This document shows, one piece after another, positions 1 to 9,123 of a stretch of 64,000 nt of DNA. Where the stretch lies: the NCBI GenBank assembly GCA_009758405.1, contig WSBC01000004.1:50634-114633 (forward strand). Reading direction: 5' to 3'. The notes under the pieces were generated by a model. That model saw only the letters and a list, made by a program, of their open reading frames with translations, ran no database searches and was not told where the DNA came from. The DNA comes from Methanobacteriota archaeon. GTDB lineage: Archaea > Thermoplasmatota > Thermoplasmata > Thermoplasmatales > ARK-15. The stretch's first letter is position 1. The number at the start of each line of letters is the position of its first letter. The position numbers and the translations under genes were made by a program.

Positions 1-2310
1 TCCATTTACACTAAATGTTCCAGATGATGGATTTGGTGAATAACTCTTATTCACTGTTGCTATTGTATATGAGTATGTTCCATTTGGTTCATTGAATGTT
101 ATCGTATTTGTTGTTGATGGGAATGATTGTCCATTGCTCAAATTAACGTACCACATCGTTCCTGATGGAAGTCCACTTTCTGTGAATGTTACTGTATATA
201 ATGTTTTCTTTGCAAAATTAATATTAATATAAATATCAGACCATCCTACTGAAATGCTTCCAGATGATGAGGTCGGTGTGTATAAATAACCACCATATGT
301 TACATTATTCACATTATATGATATTGAGGAGTAGACTTTTTCATAATATAAAACAGTGTTAGTAGTACTTGAGGATGTTTCTCCATCACTTAGATTTACG
401 TACCACTTTGCACCCGTTGGAAGCCCTGTTTCTGTAAATACTATCGCACGATGTGTAAAGTTCCAGGCATTTATTGAACCCCAGCCAGTTGCGTAATCCC
501 ATCCTACCTTTGCCCAATATAATGTCTGACCACTATGATAATTGGGAGGAGTTTGAGTAACATCCCAGAATGGCTTTAATTTATAATTTGTCTCATTTGG
601 TCCTACCTGATAAAATAATGGATCAATAAAACCAAACTTTTGCTTTAGATAGCCTACCATTGTTGCCACAATACCCGCTGTTACAGGTGATGCCACTGAG
701 GTCCCTCCCACACCGTAATAACCGGCGCTATAACCTATTGCTGTATCTGTTACATAAATAATTGTATTGTTGGCTATTGCAGCTACATCTGCTACATTCC
801 TTCCTGAGGTTGACCCTCCATTATTTGTCACTGCAGGTATTTTCTGCCATGAAGGTTCAGAATATGCCGTACTTGTTCCACTTGTGGTCCCCCAATGGTC
901 TCCATTACTTGTTGTATTTCCATTATCATACCAAACTACCTGACTCTTTATTGTATTTATTATTGAAGTACCTGCACCATTAAGATAACCTGCATTCCCG
1001 TTTACATTTAATGTGGTACCGTCCACTGCAACAAAACCGAAGGTATTCTGAGCATCGTTTGCAGGATAGCTCTGTGTACTTGTATCTCCATCATCCCCTG
1101 CTGATGCAAAAACTGCCGTACCATTTGCCTCAATTAACTTAACATAATTATCAGTGGTTGATGATCCTGGACTATCCCCATCTCCCCATGAATTTGAAAC
1201 AGCTACAAGATTTTTTAATGTTGCAACTATTGCATATTCGTTATCAGGAAAATTGGTTTCGCTGGGTCCACCTTGTTTGCCAGGCCCATAAACACAGACC
1301 ACATTTGCCCCTGGTGCCAATGTACTTACCATTTCCAGATCAAGTGCATTTTCAATTACAACACCATAGTAATCATTGGATGCGCTTGATCCAGGTGCTA
1401 CAGTTCCACTTGTGCCTATACCTGTTACATTTACAGTGTTCCCAGCAATCTGCCTTTCCCATGCTGGAGTAACGTTCTGATAGTATGTCTGTATATCTGT
1501 GGGGTTATATGGTGCTACTTGTTTACCTGTGCGAGTTGTTCCTTCCCAGAGTACGGTTGCAACCGTATAACCCTTTGGGAAATAATGAACGCTTGATGCA
1601 GAACCATTCGAGGTCCCATTAAAGAGCTCATATACCTGATACGCCTTCTGCAGGTCAGCTCCTGTCAAATATTGTATTCCATTGGAAATTATATAATTTG
1701 GATCTACCTTTTCATTAAATTTTGATAAAATATGGTAATTATATGCATTTGTAAAGCCATTTATTCCCTCTATATACTGTGCTATCTCATAAGGGAGCTG
1801 TGGTGGTGATAGTGGTGCAAAATAATATTCCTTAAAATGGGAATTTAATGATTTAAACATGCCAAACTTAACGTGGAATATCTCCTGGGCCTTCCATAAT
1901 GGAATATTGTTTATAAATATTGCAAGATTATATGGACCCGGTGTAACGTCCTGCCATCTAGACTTAAAATAATTAAATACCATTTGAAAATCTTCATTTG
2001 TTGGTGAATAAATATTTTGGAAATTTTCTTTAGAAATGAAATGGTGAAACATTGGAGAATTTGGATCCTGTAATTCCTTTAGATAGTTATCCAGCTGTTG
2101 CTCGTTCCTTAATTTCAACGCAATTGAAATATCTATTTTCATATTCAGGTCAGGAACCCCTATATATTTACCTGAAAGTAACCTGTTATCGAAGCCCTTA
2201 CTTATTTGAACAAAATCGTTCCCACTTGCAAGAAGGGAAAAATATGATAATAGAAATAACGATATTACCATTATAACCATAATTTTATTATTTAATCTTT
2301 CTTTATGCAT
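1..2310 (-). CDS. S53 family (sedolisin/kumamolisin-like) secreted peptidase, C-terminus beyond window
   Basis: The frame is open from the ATG at 2310 to the window edge, giving 770 residues without a stop. Residues about 9-29 are a hydrophobic signal segment. A long pro-domain-like region follows, then a catalytic domain with the sedolisin E-x3-D pair (E320 and D324, in ENALDLEM), an Asp just after SNSWG (about 377) and the nucleophile S538 in GGTSVASP. S53 enzymes are secreted endopeptidases active at acid pH and matured by removal of the pro-domain. Behind the catalytic domain two copies of a module repeat with a spacing of about 84 residues, starting TETGLPTGAKWYVNL and TESGLPSGTMWYVNL; more copies may lie beyond the edge. 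It is divergent from the fibronectin-III gene at 2397, 86 bases apart. Confidence 0.9.
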   Translation of the reverse strand, partial: MHKERLNNKIMVIMVISLFLLSYFSLLASGNDFVQISKGFDNRLLSGKYIGVPDLNMKIDISIALKLRNEQQLDNYLKELQDPNSPMFHHFISKENFQNIYSPTNEDFQMVFNYFKSRWQDVTPGPYNLAIFINNIPLWKAQEIFHVKFGMFKSLNSHFKEYYFAPLSPPQLPYEIAQYIEGINGFTNAYNYHILSKFNEKVDPNYIISNGIQYLTGADLQKAYQVYELFNGTSNGSASSVHYFPKGYTVATVLWEGTTRTGKQVAPYNPTDIQTYYQNVTPAWERQIAGNTVNVTGIGTSGTVAPGSSASNDYYGVVIENALDLEMVSTLAPGANVVCVYGPGKQGGPSETNFPDNEYAIVATLKNLVAVSNSWGDGDSPGSSTTDNYVKLIEANGTAVFASAGDDGDTSTQSYPANDAQNTFGFVAVDGTTLNVNGNAGYLNGAGTSIINTIKSQVVWYDNGNTTSNGDHWGTTSGTSTAYSEPSWQKIPAVTNNGGSTSGRNVADVAAIANNTIIYVTDTAIGYSAGYYGVGGTSVASPVTAGIVATMVGYLKQKFGFIDPLFYQVGPNETNYKLKPFWDVTQTPPNYHSGQTLYWAKVGWDYATGWGSINAWNFTHRAIVFTETGLPTGAKWYVNLSDGETSSSTTNTVLYYEKVYSSISYNVNNVTYGGYLYTPTSSSGSISVGWSDIYININFAKKTLYTVTFTESGLPSGTMWYVNLSNGQSFPSTTNTITFNEPNGTYSYTIATVNKSYSPNPSSGTFSVNG

Positions 2311-2396
2311 GAAAATTTTAATTTAATATAAGTATTTAAAATTAATTGCTTGATATTAAGAAAAGTTTATTAATTAATTGTTTTATATACTAAACT

Positions 2397-3425
2397 ATGA
2401 AAATAATAGGAAAAATAACAATCGCCATATTGATTCTCTTTGCAATTATTTTTTCTAGTATTTATATAATGCCCTTAGGCAATGCAGCCACAACTGTTAC
2501 ACTATCAAGTGTTGCCCATACAGAAACTACAATAACTCTCTCCTGGACTGAGAGCCAGGATAGGTATTTTGTGAATTACACACTATATATGGGTCTTAAT
2601 GTGAATGGTCCGTATCAAAAGATATGGAGTACTACTAACAAGGCACAGACGAGCTATGCAGTAACCAACCTTAGTTATTCAACAAACTATTATTTTTATA
2701 TTGTGGACTATGATTCATTTGGATCGGCAAGATCGAATACCTTACAGGCAAACACCACATCTCCACCCGTTCTAAATGTCAACAGTGTAACACAAACCAC
2801 AGTCTCTCTCACTTGGCAGGATTACAACACATATTCAAGTTTGGTTCCTTTTGTAAGTTATACAGTTGAAATGAAATCCCTAACTGGAGGAAATTGGTCC
2901 ACGGTTTCAATAATTAACAGTATAAATTCAAATTCCTTTACTGTCACTGGTCTGAGTCCAGGCAGTACCTATTATTTCAGAATATACGATACTGTAGGCA
3001 TACCTAATAATCTTACAATCACATATTCGAACACTGTTACAGCAACAACAATTCCACTTTTAAGTGTAACCATTTCATCATCCACCACAAACATTATGAC
3101 AGGTCAATCTGCTGATATTAAAGCACTTGCGAATGGTGGTTATCCTCCTTATACGTATACATGGTATGTAAATGGTAATCCTGTTAGTGGCTTTTCTGGG
3201 AGCGAATATGTATTTAATACCACTACTCCAGGTACCTATACAATTTATGTGGCTGTAAGGGATTCTTCTGGAACAACTGTAAATTCAAACTCAATTTCTA
3301 TTACTGTGACAAGCAGTTCAATCTTTGGATCAACTACATTTCTCTGGATTATAATACTAGTAATAATCATCCTTGTTATTCTCGTGGTACTATTTTTATT
3401 CAGGAAGGGCAAAAAAAGATGGTAA
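2397..3425 (+). CDS. Secreted, membrane-anchored fibronectin type III protein
   Basis: The 342-residue protein starts with a hydrophobic signal (about residues 6-30). Two fibronectin type III-like domains follow (about 33-120 and 124-222; both contain the typical L/V-S-x-G-S/T-x-Y-Y-F strand), then an Ig/PKD-like domain (about 226-310) with PPYTYTWYVNG and a GTYTIYVAVRD strand. A C-terminal membrane helix (about 316-336) ends in the basic tail RKGKKRW, so the bulk of the protein should face outside. There is no catalytic motif. The gene is divergent from the S53 peptidase and may share its regulation. A role in surface attachment or binding of peptides or sugars is only inferred. Confidence 0.8.
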   Translation: MKIIGKITIAILILFAIIFSSIYIMPLGNAATTVTLSSVAHTETTITLSWTESQDRYFVNYTLYMGLNVNGPYQKIWSTTNKAQTSYAVTNLSYSTNYYFYIVDYDSFGSARSNTLQANTTSPPVLNVNSVTQTTVSLTWQDYNTYSSLVPFVSYTVEMKSLTGGNWSTVSIINSINSNSFTVTGLSPGSTYYFRIYDTVGIPNNLTITYSNTVTATTIPLLSVTISSSTTNIMTGQSADIKALANGGYPPYTYTWYVNGNPVSGFSGSEYVFNTTTPGTYTIYVAVRDSSGTTVNSNSISITVTSSSIFGSTTFLWIIILVIIILVILVVLFLFRKGKKRW

Positions 3426-3456
3426 ATTTTTTTAATCCAATTTTCTTATATTTTTT

Positions 3457-4362
3457 ATGAAGGGTGATCTTAAGGTATGGTGGGATGGTAAATTTATTGA
3501 ATACAAGGATGCAAAGGTACCTATTCTAACACATTCATTGCAATATGGTTCAGGTATTTTCGAGGGAATCAGGGCATATAAAAATGAAAAAGGTTCGGCA
3601 GTATTCAGGCTAAGGGATCATATTAAAAGATTTTTCAATACAGCAAAGATATACAGAATTGATTTAAAATATTCAATGGATGAAATATCTCAGGCCATAT
3701 TAGAACTTTTAAGGATCAATAAGCTTGATGAATGTTATATTAGGCCATTTGCATTTTACAGGGATGATAGCATTGGTCTTTCTCCCTTTGGAAAAGAAAC
3801 AAGCATCTACATAGCTGCTGTTCCATTCGATAAATATCTTTCCAAATCAAGTGGTATAAGATGTAAAACATCCACTTGGAGGAGGATTAATTCTAAGATT
3901 CTCCCAGTGCAGGCAAAGGCAAGTGGCAATTACCTTAATTCTTTAATAGCAAATCTTGAGGCCAGGTCATTGGGCTTTGATGAGGCGATAATGCTGGGTG
4001 AAAATGGATATGTGGCCGAGGGACCTGGTGAAAACATATTTATTGTTAAAGATGGTGCTTTGATAACACCTCCCGATGAATCAGACATACTTTTAGGTAT
4101 AACGAGGGATAGTATAATAAAGATAGCAGGGCATTTGGGCATAAAAACATTGGAGAGGAATATACACAGAGAGGAGATATATGTTGCTGATGAGGCATTT
4201 TTTGCAGGCACTGCAGCAGAAATTACACCTATTTCAAGCGTTGATGGCATTACGATAGGAGATGGTAATATAGGAAAAATTACATCAACCCTTATAAATG
4301 AGTACATGAACGTTGTGCACGGAAGGAATGAGTATTTCAGAGATTGGCTTACACAGGTTTAA
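3457..4362 (+). CDS. ilvE: Branched-chain amino acid aminotransferase
   Basis: This 301-residue class IV PLP aminotransferase interconverts leucine, isoleucine and valine with their 2-oxo acids, using 2-oxoglutarate/glutamate. The N-terminus WWDGKFIEYKDAKVPILTHS, the GSGIFEGIRAY segment, the PLP lysine K154 in VQAKASGNYLNS and the cofactor-phosphate region AEGPGENIF are all typical of IlvE, and the length is normal. A d-amino-acid aminotransferase or aminodeoxychorismate lyase is less likely, because the N-terminal motif is that of IlvE. Its last 14 bases overlap the end of the convergent hydrolase gene. It can serve either biosynthesis or breakdown of branched-chain amino acids. Confidence 0.93.
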   Translation: MKGDLKVWWDGKFIEYKDAKVPILTHSLQYGSGIFEGIRAYKNEKGSAVFRLRDHIKRFFNTAKIYRIDLKYSMDEISQAILELLRINKLDECYIRPFAFYRDDSIGLSPFGKETSIYIAAVPFDKYLSKSSGIRCKTSTWRRINSKILPVQAKASGNYLNSLIANLEARSLGFDEAIMLGENGYVAEGPGENIFIVKDGALITPPDESDILLGITRDSIIKIAGHLGIKTLERNIHREEIYVADEAFFAGTAAEITPISSVDGITIGDGNIGKITSTLINEYMNVVHGRNEYFRDWLTQV

Positions 4363-5221
4363 GTCCATTTTTAAACCCTTGTAATACTATATCAAATATT
4401 TTTTCTCTAATATCCCCGGAGAATAGTGAAAAATCATTTATATATTTGTCTTTTATTTTATTGCACATATTCATTTCAACCATTTCTTTCCATTCATCTA
4501 GTGTTTTCAAACCCTTTTCAAGTATGATTGATGAATCTTTATCAGAGACTGCACCAAAATGTGAGAAACCTATTATCCTAGGGGAAATCTCCATTAATTT
4601 TAAAAATGATTTTCTGTATTCATTATATTTAAAACTGGGAGGGAATGAATTGGGTATTAGTTGTCCGGAGGAGGGTGAAAAAAGTCCTGCACCGTCCCCC
4701 GTAAAAATAAATCCACTATGCTTCTCAAGAAACATGAAATGGTCTGATGTATGCCCTGGCATATGTATTGCAACAACCTCCGCATTTTTTCCAACCCTGA
4801 ATGTTTCACCGTCATTTATTGTCACCAATTTTTCCCTATCTACCTTTTCTATTTCCTCCGAAAAATCACCATACATATCCCTTGTTGCCCTATTGATCTT
4901 CTCAGGGTTTATAAGATTTTCAATTGTAATTCCATGTGCATATATTTTTGCACCAGGTATTTTTTTAACAAGGTATGATGCACCTCCTGAATGATCATTA
5001 TGCCTGTGGCTGACGAATATATATTTAACATTATCAATCTTAATTCTATTTTCATCTAGAAAATTTATCAAATTTTGGCCAGAGGAATATCCTCCAGGAT
5101 CAAATATTCCAATATTATCACCAATTAAAATATACGAGGATGTTGTTTTATTATTCCTCCAGCCATTAACATCAACAAGAATGATATTTTCTAATATATT
5201 TCCTGTTTCTTGAAATATCAT
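4349..5221 (-). CDS. Metallo-beta-lactamase-fold hydrolase
   Basis: The 290-residue protein has the MBL-fold metal site: SHRHNDH (H72, H74, D76, H77), H157 in MPGHTSDH and D176 in FTGDGAG. Together these predict a two-metal hydrolase, of the glyoxalase II / thioesterase-like branch rather than a beta-lactamase or an RNase Z. The substrate cannot be read from the sequence. The ATG at 5221 overlaps the TGA of the upstream FAD oxidoreductase, so the two are probably translated together, which hints that it hydrolyses a product or a related metabolite. The C-terminal 100 residues are mostly helical. Confidence 0.85.
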   Translation of the reverse strand: MIFQETGNILENIILVDVNGWRNNKTTSSYILIGDNIGIFDPGGYSSGQNLINFLDENRIKIDNVKYIFVSHRHNDHSGGASYLVKKIPGAKIYAHGITIENLINPEKINRATRDMYGDFSEEIEKVDREKLVTINDGETFRVGKNAEVVAIHMPGHTSDHFMFLEKHSGFIFTGDGAGLFSPSSGQLIPNSFPPSFKYNEYRKSFLKLMEISPRIIGFSHFGAVSDKDSSIILEKGLKTLDEWKEMVEMNMCNKIKDKYINDFSLFSGDIREKIFDIVLQGFKNGLKPV

Positions 5222-6483
5222 ATAACAAGCTCCTCCCTCTCCACCCTCCTGTTTTTAATTCCCAGTGCCTCAACAGGAACCTCAGTACCATTGTAAAGCC
5301 TAGCTTTTTCCTTCCCAGACGCAAGTGCTGCAACAATTCTTCCTGCAGAATCGCCCTTCATTATACCGCTGCCACTGCTTCCTGTTGCAATTATTAAATT
5401 CATCTCCCTGAATATATAGTATGTGCCATCAATTGTATTCTCAGAATAATATCCAGCCCATGCACCTGTTACCCTTGATTCATTGAAAACAGGTATATAC
5501 TCCCTTAAAACCATTAAATTATTTTTATAATAAAATTCCATCTCTGGCTGTGGATCATCCTCAAGAGTAAAATCCCTACCTATCTCGTCATTGTATGAGA
5601 TCCAGAATGATCCTGAGCCTGGCTCTGGCCTCATTACAATCCTTGGCCCTGGAAGTATCGTAAAAGGAAATATACCATCTCTTCCTCTGTAATCCATATT
5701 CACCATTCTCTTTATACCATCACCGCTTACCTGGAATACCTGTCTCTTCTTTGGCCTAATATGGCTGTCTATTCCTATTGGGTCAAGAAGGCTATTTACC
5801 CAGACATCTGTTGCAAGTATATATTGATCGGCATACATTTTTCCATTCTTTGTCTCTATAGATCCTATTTTCTTCTCCTGCCATATGAATGGCTCACCAG
5901 GATAATCCAGCCTTTTAACAGGCTCAAGATTTAATTTTTCTACATTGGTACTATAGAAGAATTCAACACCCATTTTCTCTAGTTCACCTGCATAGAATGA
6001 AGCTATGTTCTGGGGCTCTAGAATACCGCAATTCTTACCGAAAAGGGCACCGCCTATCTCCTTCAGGTTCATTATCTCCATTGCCTCCCTTGACGGCCTA
6101 ACAACTATACCTAAATTACTTATTTCATCCCTGGAAAGTATTTCTGTCTTACTTCTTTTCCTCACTTTATCTATCTTCTCTGAATTTAACTCCTCCTCAT
6201 CCATAAGGAACATGTAACCATTGAAACGCATACCTAGATCGAAACCAAGATCCTCTTGAACATGCCTATAAAAGGCTATGGATGAGGAACTCAATTTATA
6301 ATTCATCTCTGATGTAAATATATCCCTAAATGCTGCATCACTCTTTCCTGTGTTTCCCTGGGCAAATGTGGGCATCCTTTCTACTATCGCAATCTTGAGA
6401 TCTTTATTTTCCTCCTTTAAATGGTAGGCTGATGATAAACCTGTGATCCCAGCACCGATGACAATAATATCGTAACTTTCCAT
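5218..6483 (-). CDS. FAD-dependent oxidoreductase, DAO (DadA/sarcosine oxidase-like) family
   Basis: The 421-residue protein opens with a Rossmann FAD site, VIGAGITGLSSAYHL (residues 9-23), and an acidic residue ends the second strand (IAIVER). The GSSGSGIMKGDSAGRIVAAL segment near the C-terminus is the second flavin-contact region of the DAO family. Members oxidise amines or amino acids (glycine, sarcosine, D-amino acids, dimethylglycine) or feed dehydrogenase complexes. The precise substrate is unknown. It is followed by an overlapping MBL-fold hydrolase and sits 37 bases after the STAND ATPase gene on the same strand; a TATA-like CTTAAATAAT lies about 30 bases before the ATG, so it may also have its own start site. 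Confidence 0.85.
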   Translation of the reverse strand: MESYDIIVIGAGITGLSSAYHLKEENKDLKIAIVERMPTFAQGNTGKSDAAFRDIFTSEMNYKLSSSSIAFYRHVQEDLGFDLGMRFNGYMFLMDEEELNSEKIDKVRKRSKTEILSRDEISNLGIVVRPSREAMEIMNLKEIGGALFGKNCGILEPQNIASFYAGELEKMGVEFFYSTNVEKLNLEPVKRLDYPGEPFIWQEKKIGSIETKNGKMYADQYILATDVWVNSLLDPIGIDSHIRPKKRQVFQVSGDGIKRMVNMDYRGRDGIFPFTILPGPRIVMRPEPGSGSFWISYNDEIGRDFTLEDDPQPEMEFYYKNNLMVLREYIPVFNESRVTGAWAGYYSENTIDGTYYIFREMNLIIATGSSGSGIMKGDSAGRIVAALASGKEKARLYNGTEVPVEALGIKNRRVEREELVI

Positions 6484-6520
6484 GCAAAGGGTAATCTCAA
6501 GAAATTATTTAAGTTTAGGG

Positions 6521-9079
6521 CTATGGTGACTTTATAAATTTGATGTAATCAAATCCTATATTTTTTGAAATTTCCTTAATTTTTTCAAGTATGTTAGCAT
6601 CATAGGAAACATTGTAATATATTAGATAGGTTTTCAATAACAAAAACATTAATTTATTATCAACCATAAATTTCTCTTCATTTTCAAGCTCAGGATTAAA
6701 ATTTTTAAGATATTTGTATGTGGGTGCAAGTGAATGAAGATAAAGTATGTCCATATTAATAGAATCACACTTCTTCTTTAATTTTTCATAGGATTCAATA
6801 AATTTCAATTTATTACCATTCAATAGATGAACGAAGGGAAGGTTTCCTTCAAAGATTATAGTATCAATGAATGTAAATTTCCCTTCTCCTCTCCTCAATG
6901 CATTTTCCAAAAGTTCTGATGAATCCTTAAATTTACCACTGTAAAGTAATATCAATGAATTATAGAGATCTACAGTAATACCCATCACGCTTTCTGGATC
7001 ATATGGATTTGCAGCCTGCTCCTGTTCTATTCCCTTTATTGCAAGTATTTCCCTCTTTTTCAATTCATAGATTGACTCAAAATATTTTGCTCCCGTAACA
7101 TTTGATATTTTTATTGCCTCTTCCACTTTTTTAATTGCCTCATTAAAGTTACCCTTAAGTAGATATATATCTGAAAGATAAGAATATATAGAATGCCTGA
7201 TCTCCTGCTCACCGGAGATTTCAGATAGCTCAAAACCTATTTTAATCTCTTTTTCCGCCTCTTTTACTTTTCCGCTCCAGAAATAAAGTTGGCTCAAATT
7301 GAGCCTAATTGCTATGGAGAGATAGGCATTACCGCTCATATCCGCATAAAAAAGTGATTTTTGATAATCATCAAGGGCCCTTTTTACATCCCTGTTGATA
7401 TCAATGAGTGAAATATTATTATATATTCTTGCCAGGCCCTCGTAATCATTAATTTTTTCATAAAACTGATAACTCTGAAGGTAATTTTCATAGGCCTCAT
7501 CAAGCCTCCCGATATAATAATTTAAATTTCCAAGCTCCTTATGTACTATTGCAAGAAATGAATTATCCCTAATTTTCCAGGCGATTTCAAGGGCTTTTTT
7601 CAGATTATCTTCTGCATTAGATATATTTGCCCTTCTTAATTCTATTCCACCCCTTATAAGATTATAATAAAAGGATTTCTCTAAATCAACATTTTCATTA
7701 ATGGATGCTAATATATTTTCTGCTCCTTCATAATCACCCATATTGTATCTTATATATGCCTCCTTGATCAATATATCAATGTTTTCAAGTTTTTTATTTT
7801 TTGCAATTTCAACATACCTTAATGCCTCTTTGTACAAACCAAGTTTAATGAGTATGTCTATCATTAAGGAAAGAGGTACTATGTCTGGATTACTTTCTAT
7901 TTCCATATATTTTTTAATTATTTCATACGAATACCTGTAATTACCCTCTTTAAATTTCCTTTCTGCCGCTTCAAGTAGGTATTTCTTTGCCCTTTCATAT
8001 TCACCAGAAAAATAGAAATGGTTTCCTATAATCTCAGGGCAATCGCAGGACTTTTCAAGGAACTCACCTATCTTTTTGTGTAAATACCTTCTCTTTATGT
8101 TTGACATGCTTTGATAGAGAATTTCCCTGTATTCCTGCCTTGCAAAGGAATAAACATTTTCGCTCCTTTCCTCTATTATTTTTTTATCAACAAGTGAATT
8201 TACAAGCTCAATAAGTTCATCGTTTTTCATATTTCTCAATTTTGCAATATGGAAAATGTCAAAATCTTTACCATAAACTGATGCGTATAATAAGAAATCC
8301 TTTTCATTCTCATTTAGGCTATTCATTATATCCAATGCGGCATATTTATGTGACTTTACTTCAGGAATATCCTCAAAGGTACCTACCCAATAATTGTCTC
8401 CATCGATCAGTCTTTTTGACTTCAACTCGAAAATTATTTCCTTCATCTTTCCTGGGTTTCCCTGTGTAGCATTGTAGATCTTATCGGTTAAATATTTAGG
8501 TAGAGTATAACCCATTTCCTTAATTATATCATTTATATTCTCTCTAGAAAGACCCTCGATTTTTATCTTGATGATACTTTCCTGAGGTAATTCGTTAGTC
8601 TTAATTAAAAATTCATTAAAGTTTCTATTTACAAAATTCTCATCGTAAGATATTATTATCATTACCTTAGAATCAATGATTGCTCTAATGAGAAAGAGTA
8701 TTCTATAAAGTATTTCTCTATTATATTTTTCAACATCATCAAATATCATTAGAATGTTCTTAAAGGATGACATTACCGTTACTATTGATATTAATATGTT
8801 TAAGGGGTCTGAACTCTTCTTTGATATTGCCTCAACAATTCCTAGCCTCAGAGAAGGGACCTCCTTTTTTATTCTTTCCAGTATAGAATAAAAAAATTCA
8901 TCAACGGATGCTTCAAAATATTTTATATAGAAACAAAAAAATTCCTTAGAGATTTCATTACAAATATCGTTCAATAATGTAGTTTTTCCGATTCCTTCTT
9001 CACCAGAAAGTAAAATAAGTTTTCCATTTTTCATTCCCCTGAACTCTTCAATAATCCTATTCTTTTCAACTCTTTCCAT
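6521..9079 (-). CDS. STAND-type AAA ATPase with C-terminal TPR repeats
   Basis: The 852-residue protein begins at once with an NTPase domain: Walker A GEEGIGKTT (residues 26-34) and Walker B ILMIFDD (109-115), followed by a winged-helix-like region to about 330. From about 340 to 740 it is a run of tetratricopeptide-like helical pairs (for example GNYRYSYEIIKKYMEI, GDYEGAENILASI, GRLDEAYENYLQSYQFYEK). This architecture is like MalT/AfsR-type STAND regulators, but no LuxR or OmpR DNA-binding domain and no other effector domain is present, so it may act as a scaffold or sensor switch rather than as a direct regulator. It follows the aconitase gene by 44 bases on the same strand. Confidence 0.8.
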   Translation of the reverse strand: MERVEKNRIIEEFRGMKNGKLILLSGEEGIGKTTLLNDICNEISKEFFCFYIKYFEASVDEFFYSILERIKKEVPSLRLGIVEAISKKSSDPLNILISIVTVMSSFKNILMIFDDVEKYNREILYRILFLIRAIIDSKVMIIISYDENFVNRNFNEFLIKTNELPQESIIKIKIEGLSRENINDIIKEMGYTLPKYLTDKIYNATQGNPGKMKEIIFELKSKRLIDGDNYWVGTFEDIPEVKSHKYAALDIMNSLNENEKDFLLYASVYGKDFDIFHIAKLRNMKNDELIELVNSLVDKKIIEERSENVYSFARQEYREILYQSMSNIKRRYLHKKIGEFLEKSCDCPEIIGNHFYFSGEYERAKKYLLEAAERKFKEGNYRYSYEIIKKYMEIESNPDIVPLSLMIDILIKLGLYKEALRYVEIAKNKKLENIDILIKEAYIRYNMGDYEGAENILASINENVDLEKSFYYNLIRGGIELRRANISNAEDNLKKALEIAWKIRDNSFLAIVHKELGNLNYYIGRLDEAYENYLQSYQFYEKINDYEGLARIYNNISLIDINRDVKRALDDYQKSLFYADMSGNAYLSIAIRLNLSQLYFWSGKVKEAEKEIKIGFELSEISGEQEIRHSIYSYLSDIYLLKGNFNEAIKKVEEAIKISNVTGAKYFESIYELKKREILAIKGIEQEQAANPYDPESVMGITVDLYNSLILLYSGKFKDSSELLENALRRGEGKFTFIDTIIFEGNLPFVHLLNGNKLKFIESYEKLKKKCDSINMDILYLHSLAPTYKYLKNFNPELENEEKFMVDNKLMFLLLKTYLIYYNVSYDANILEKIKEISKNIGFDYIKFIKSP

Positions 9080-9123
9080 CTAAATTATAGAATGATAATT
9101 GTTATAAAAAATTGTCGAATAAA

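Noticed and set aside
4344..4994. A 216-codon open frame on the plus strand opposite the MBL-fold gene
   Set aside because: It is antisense to a gene with clear active-site motifs, has no ribosome site and no recognisable motif.
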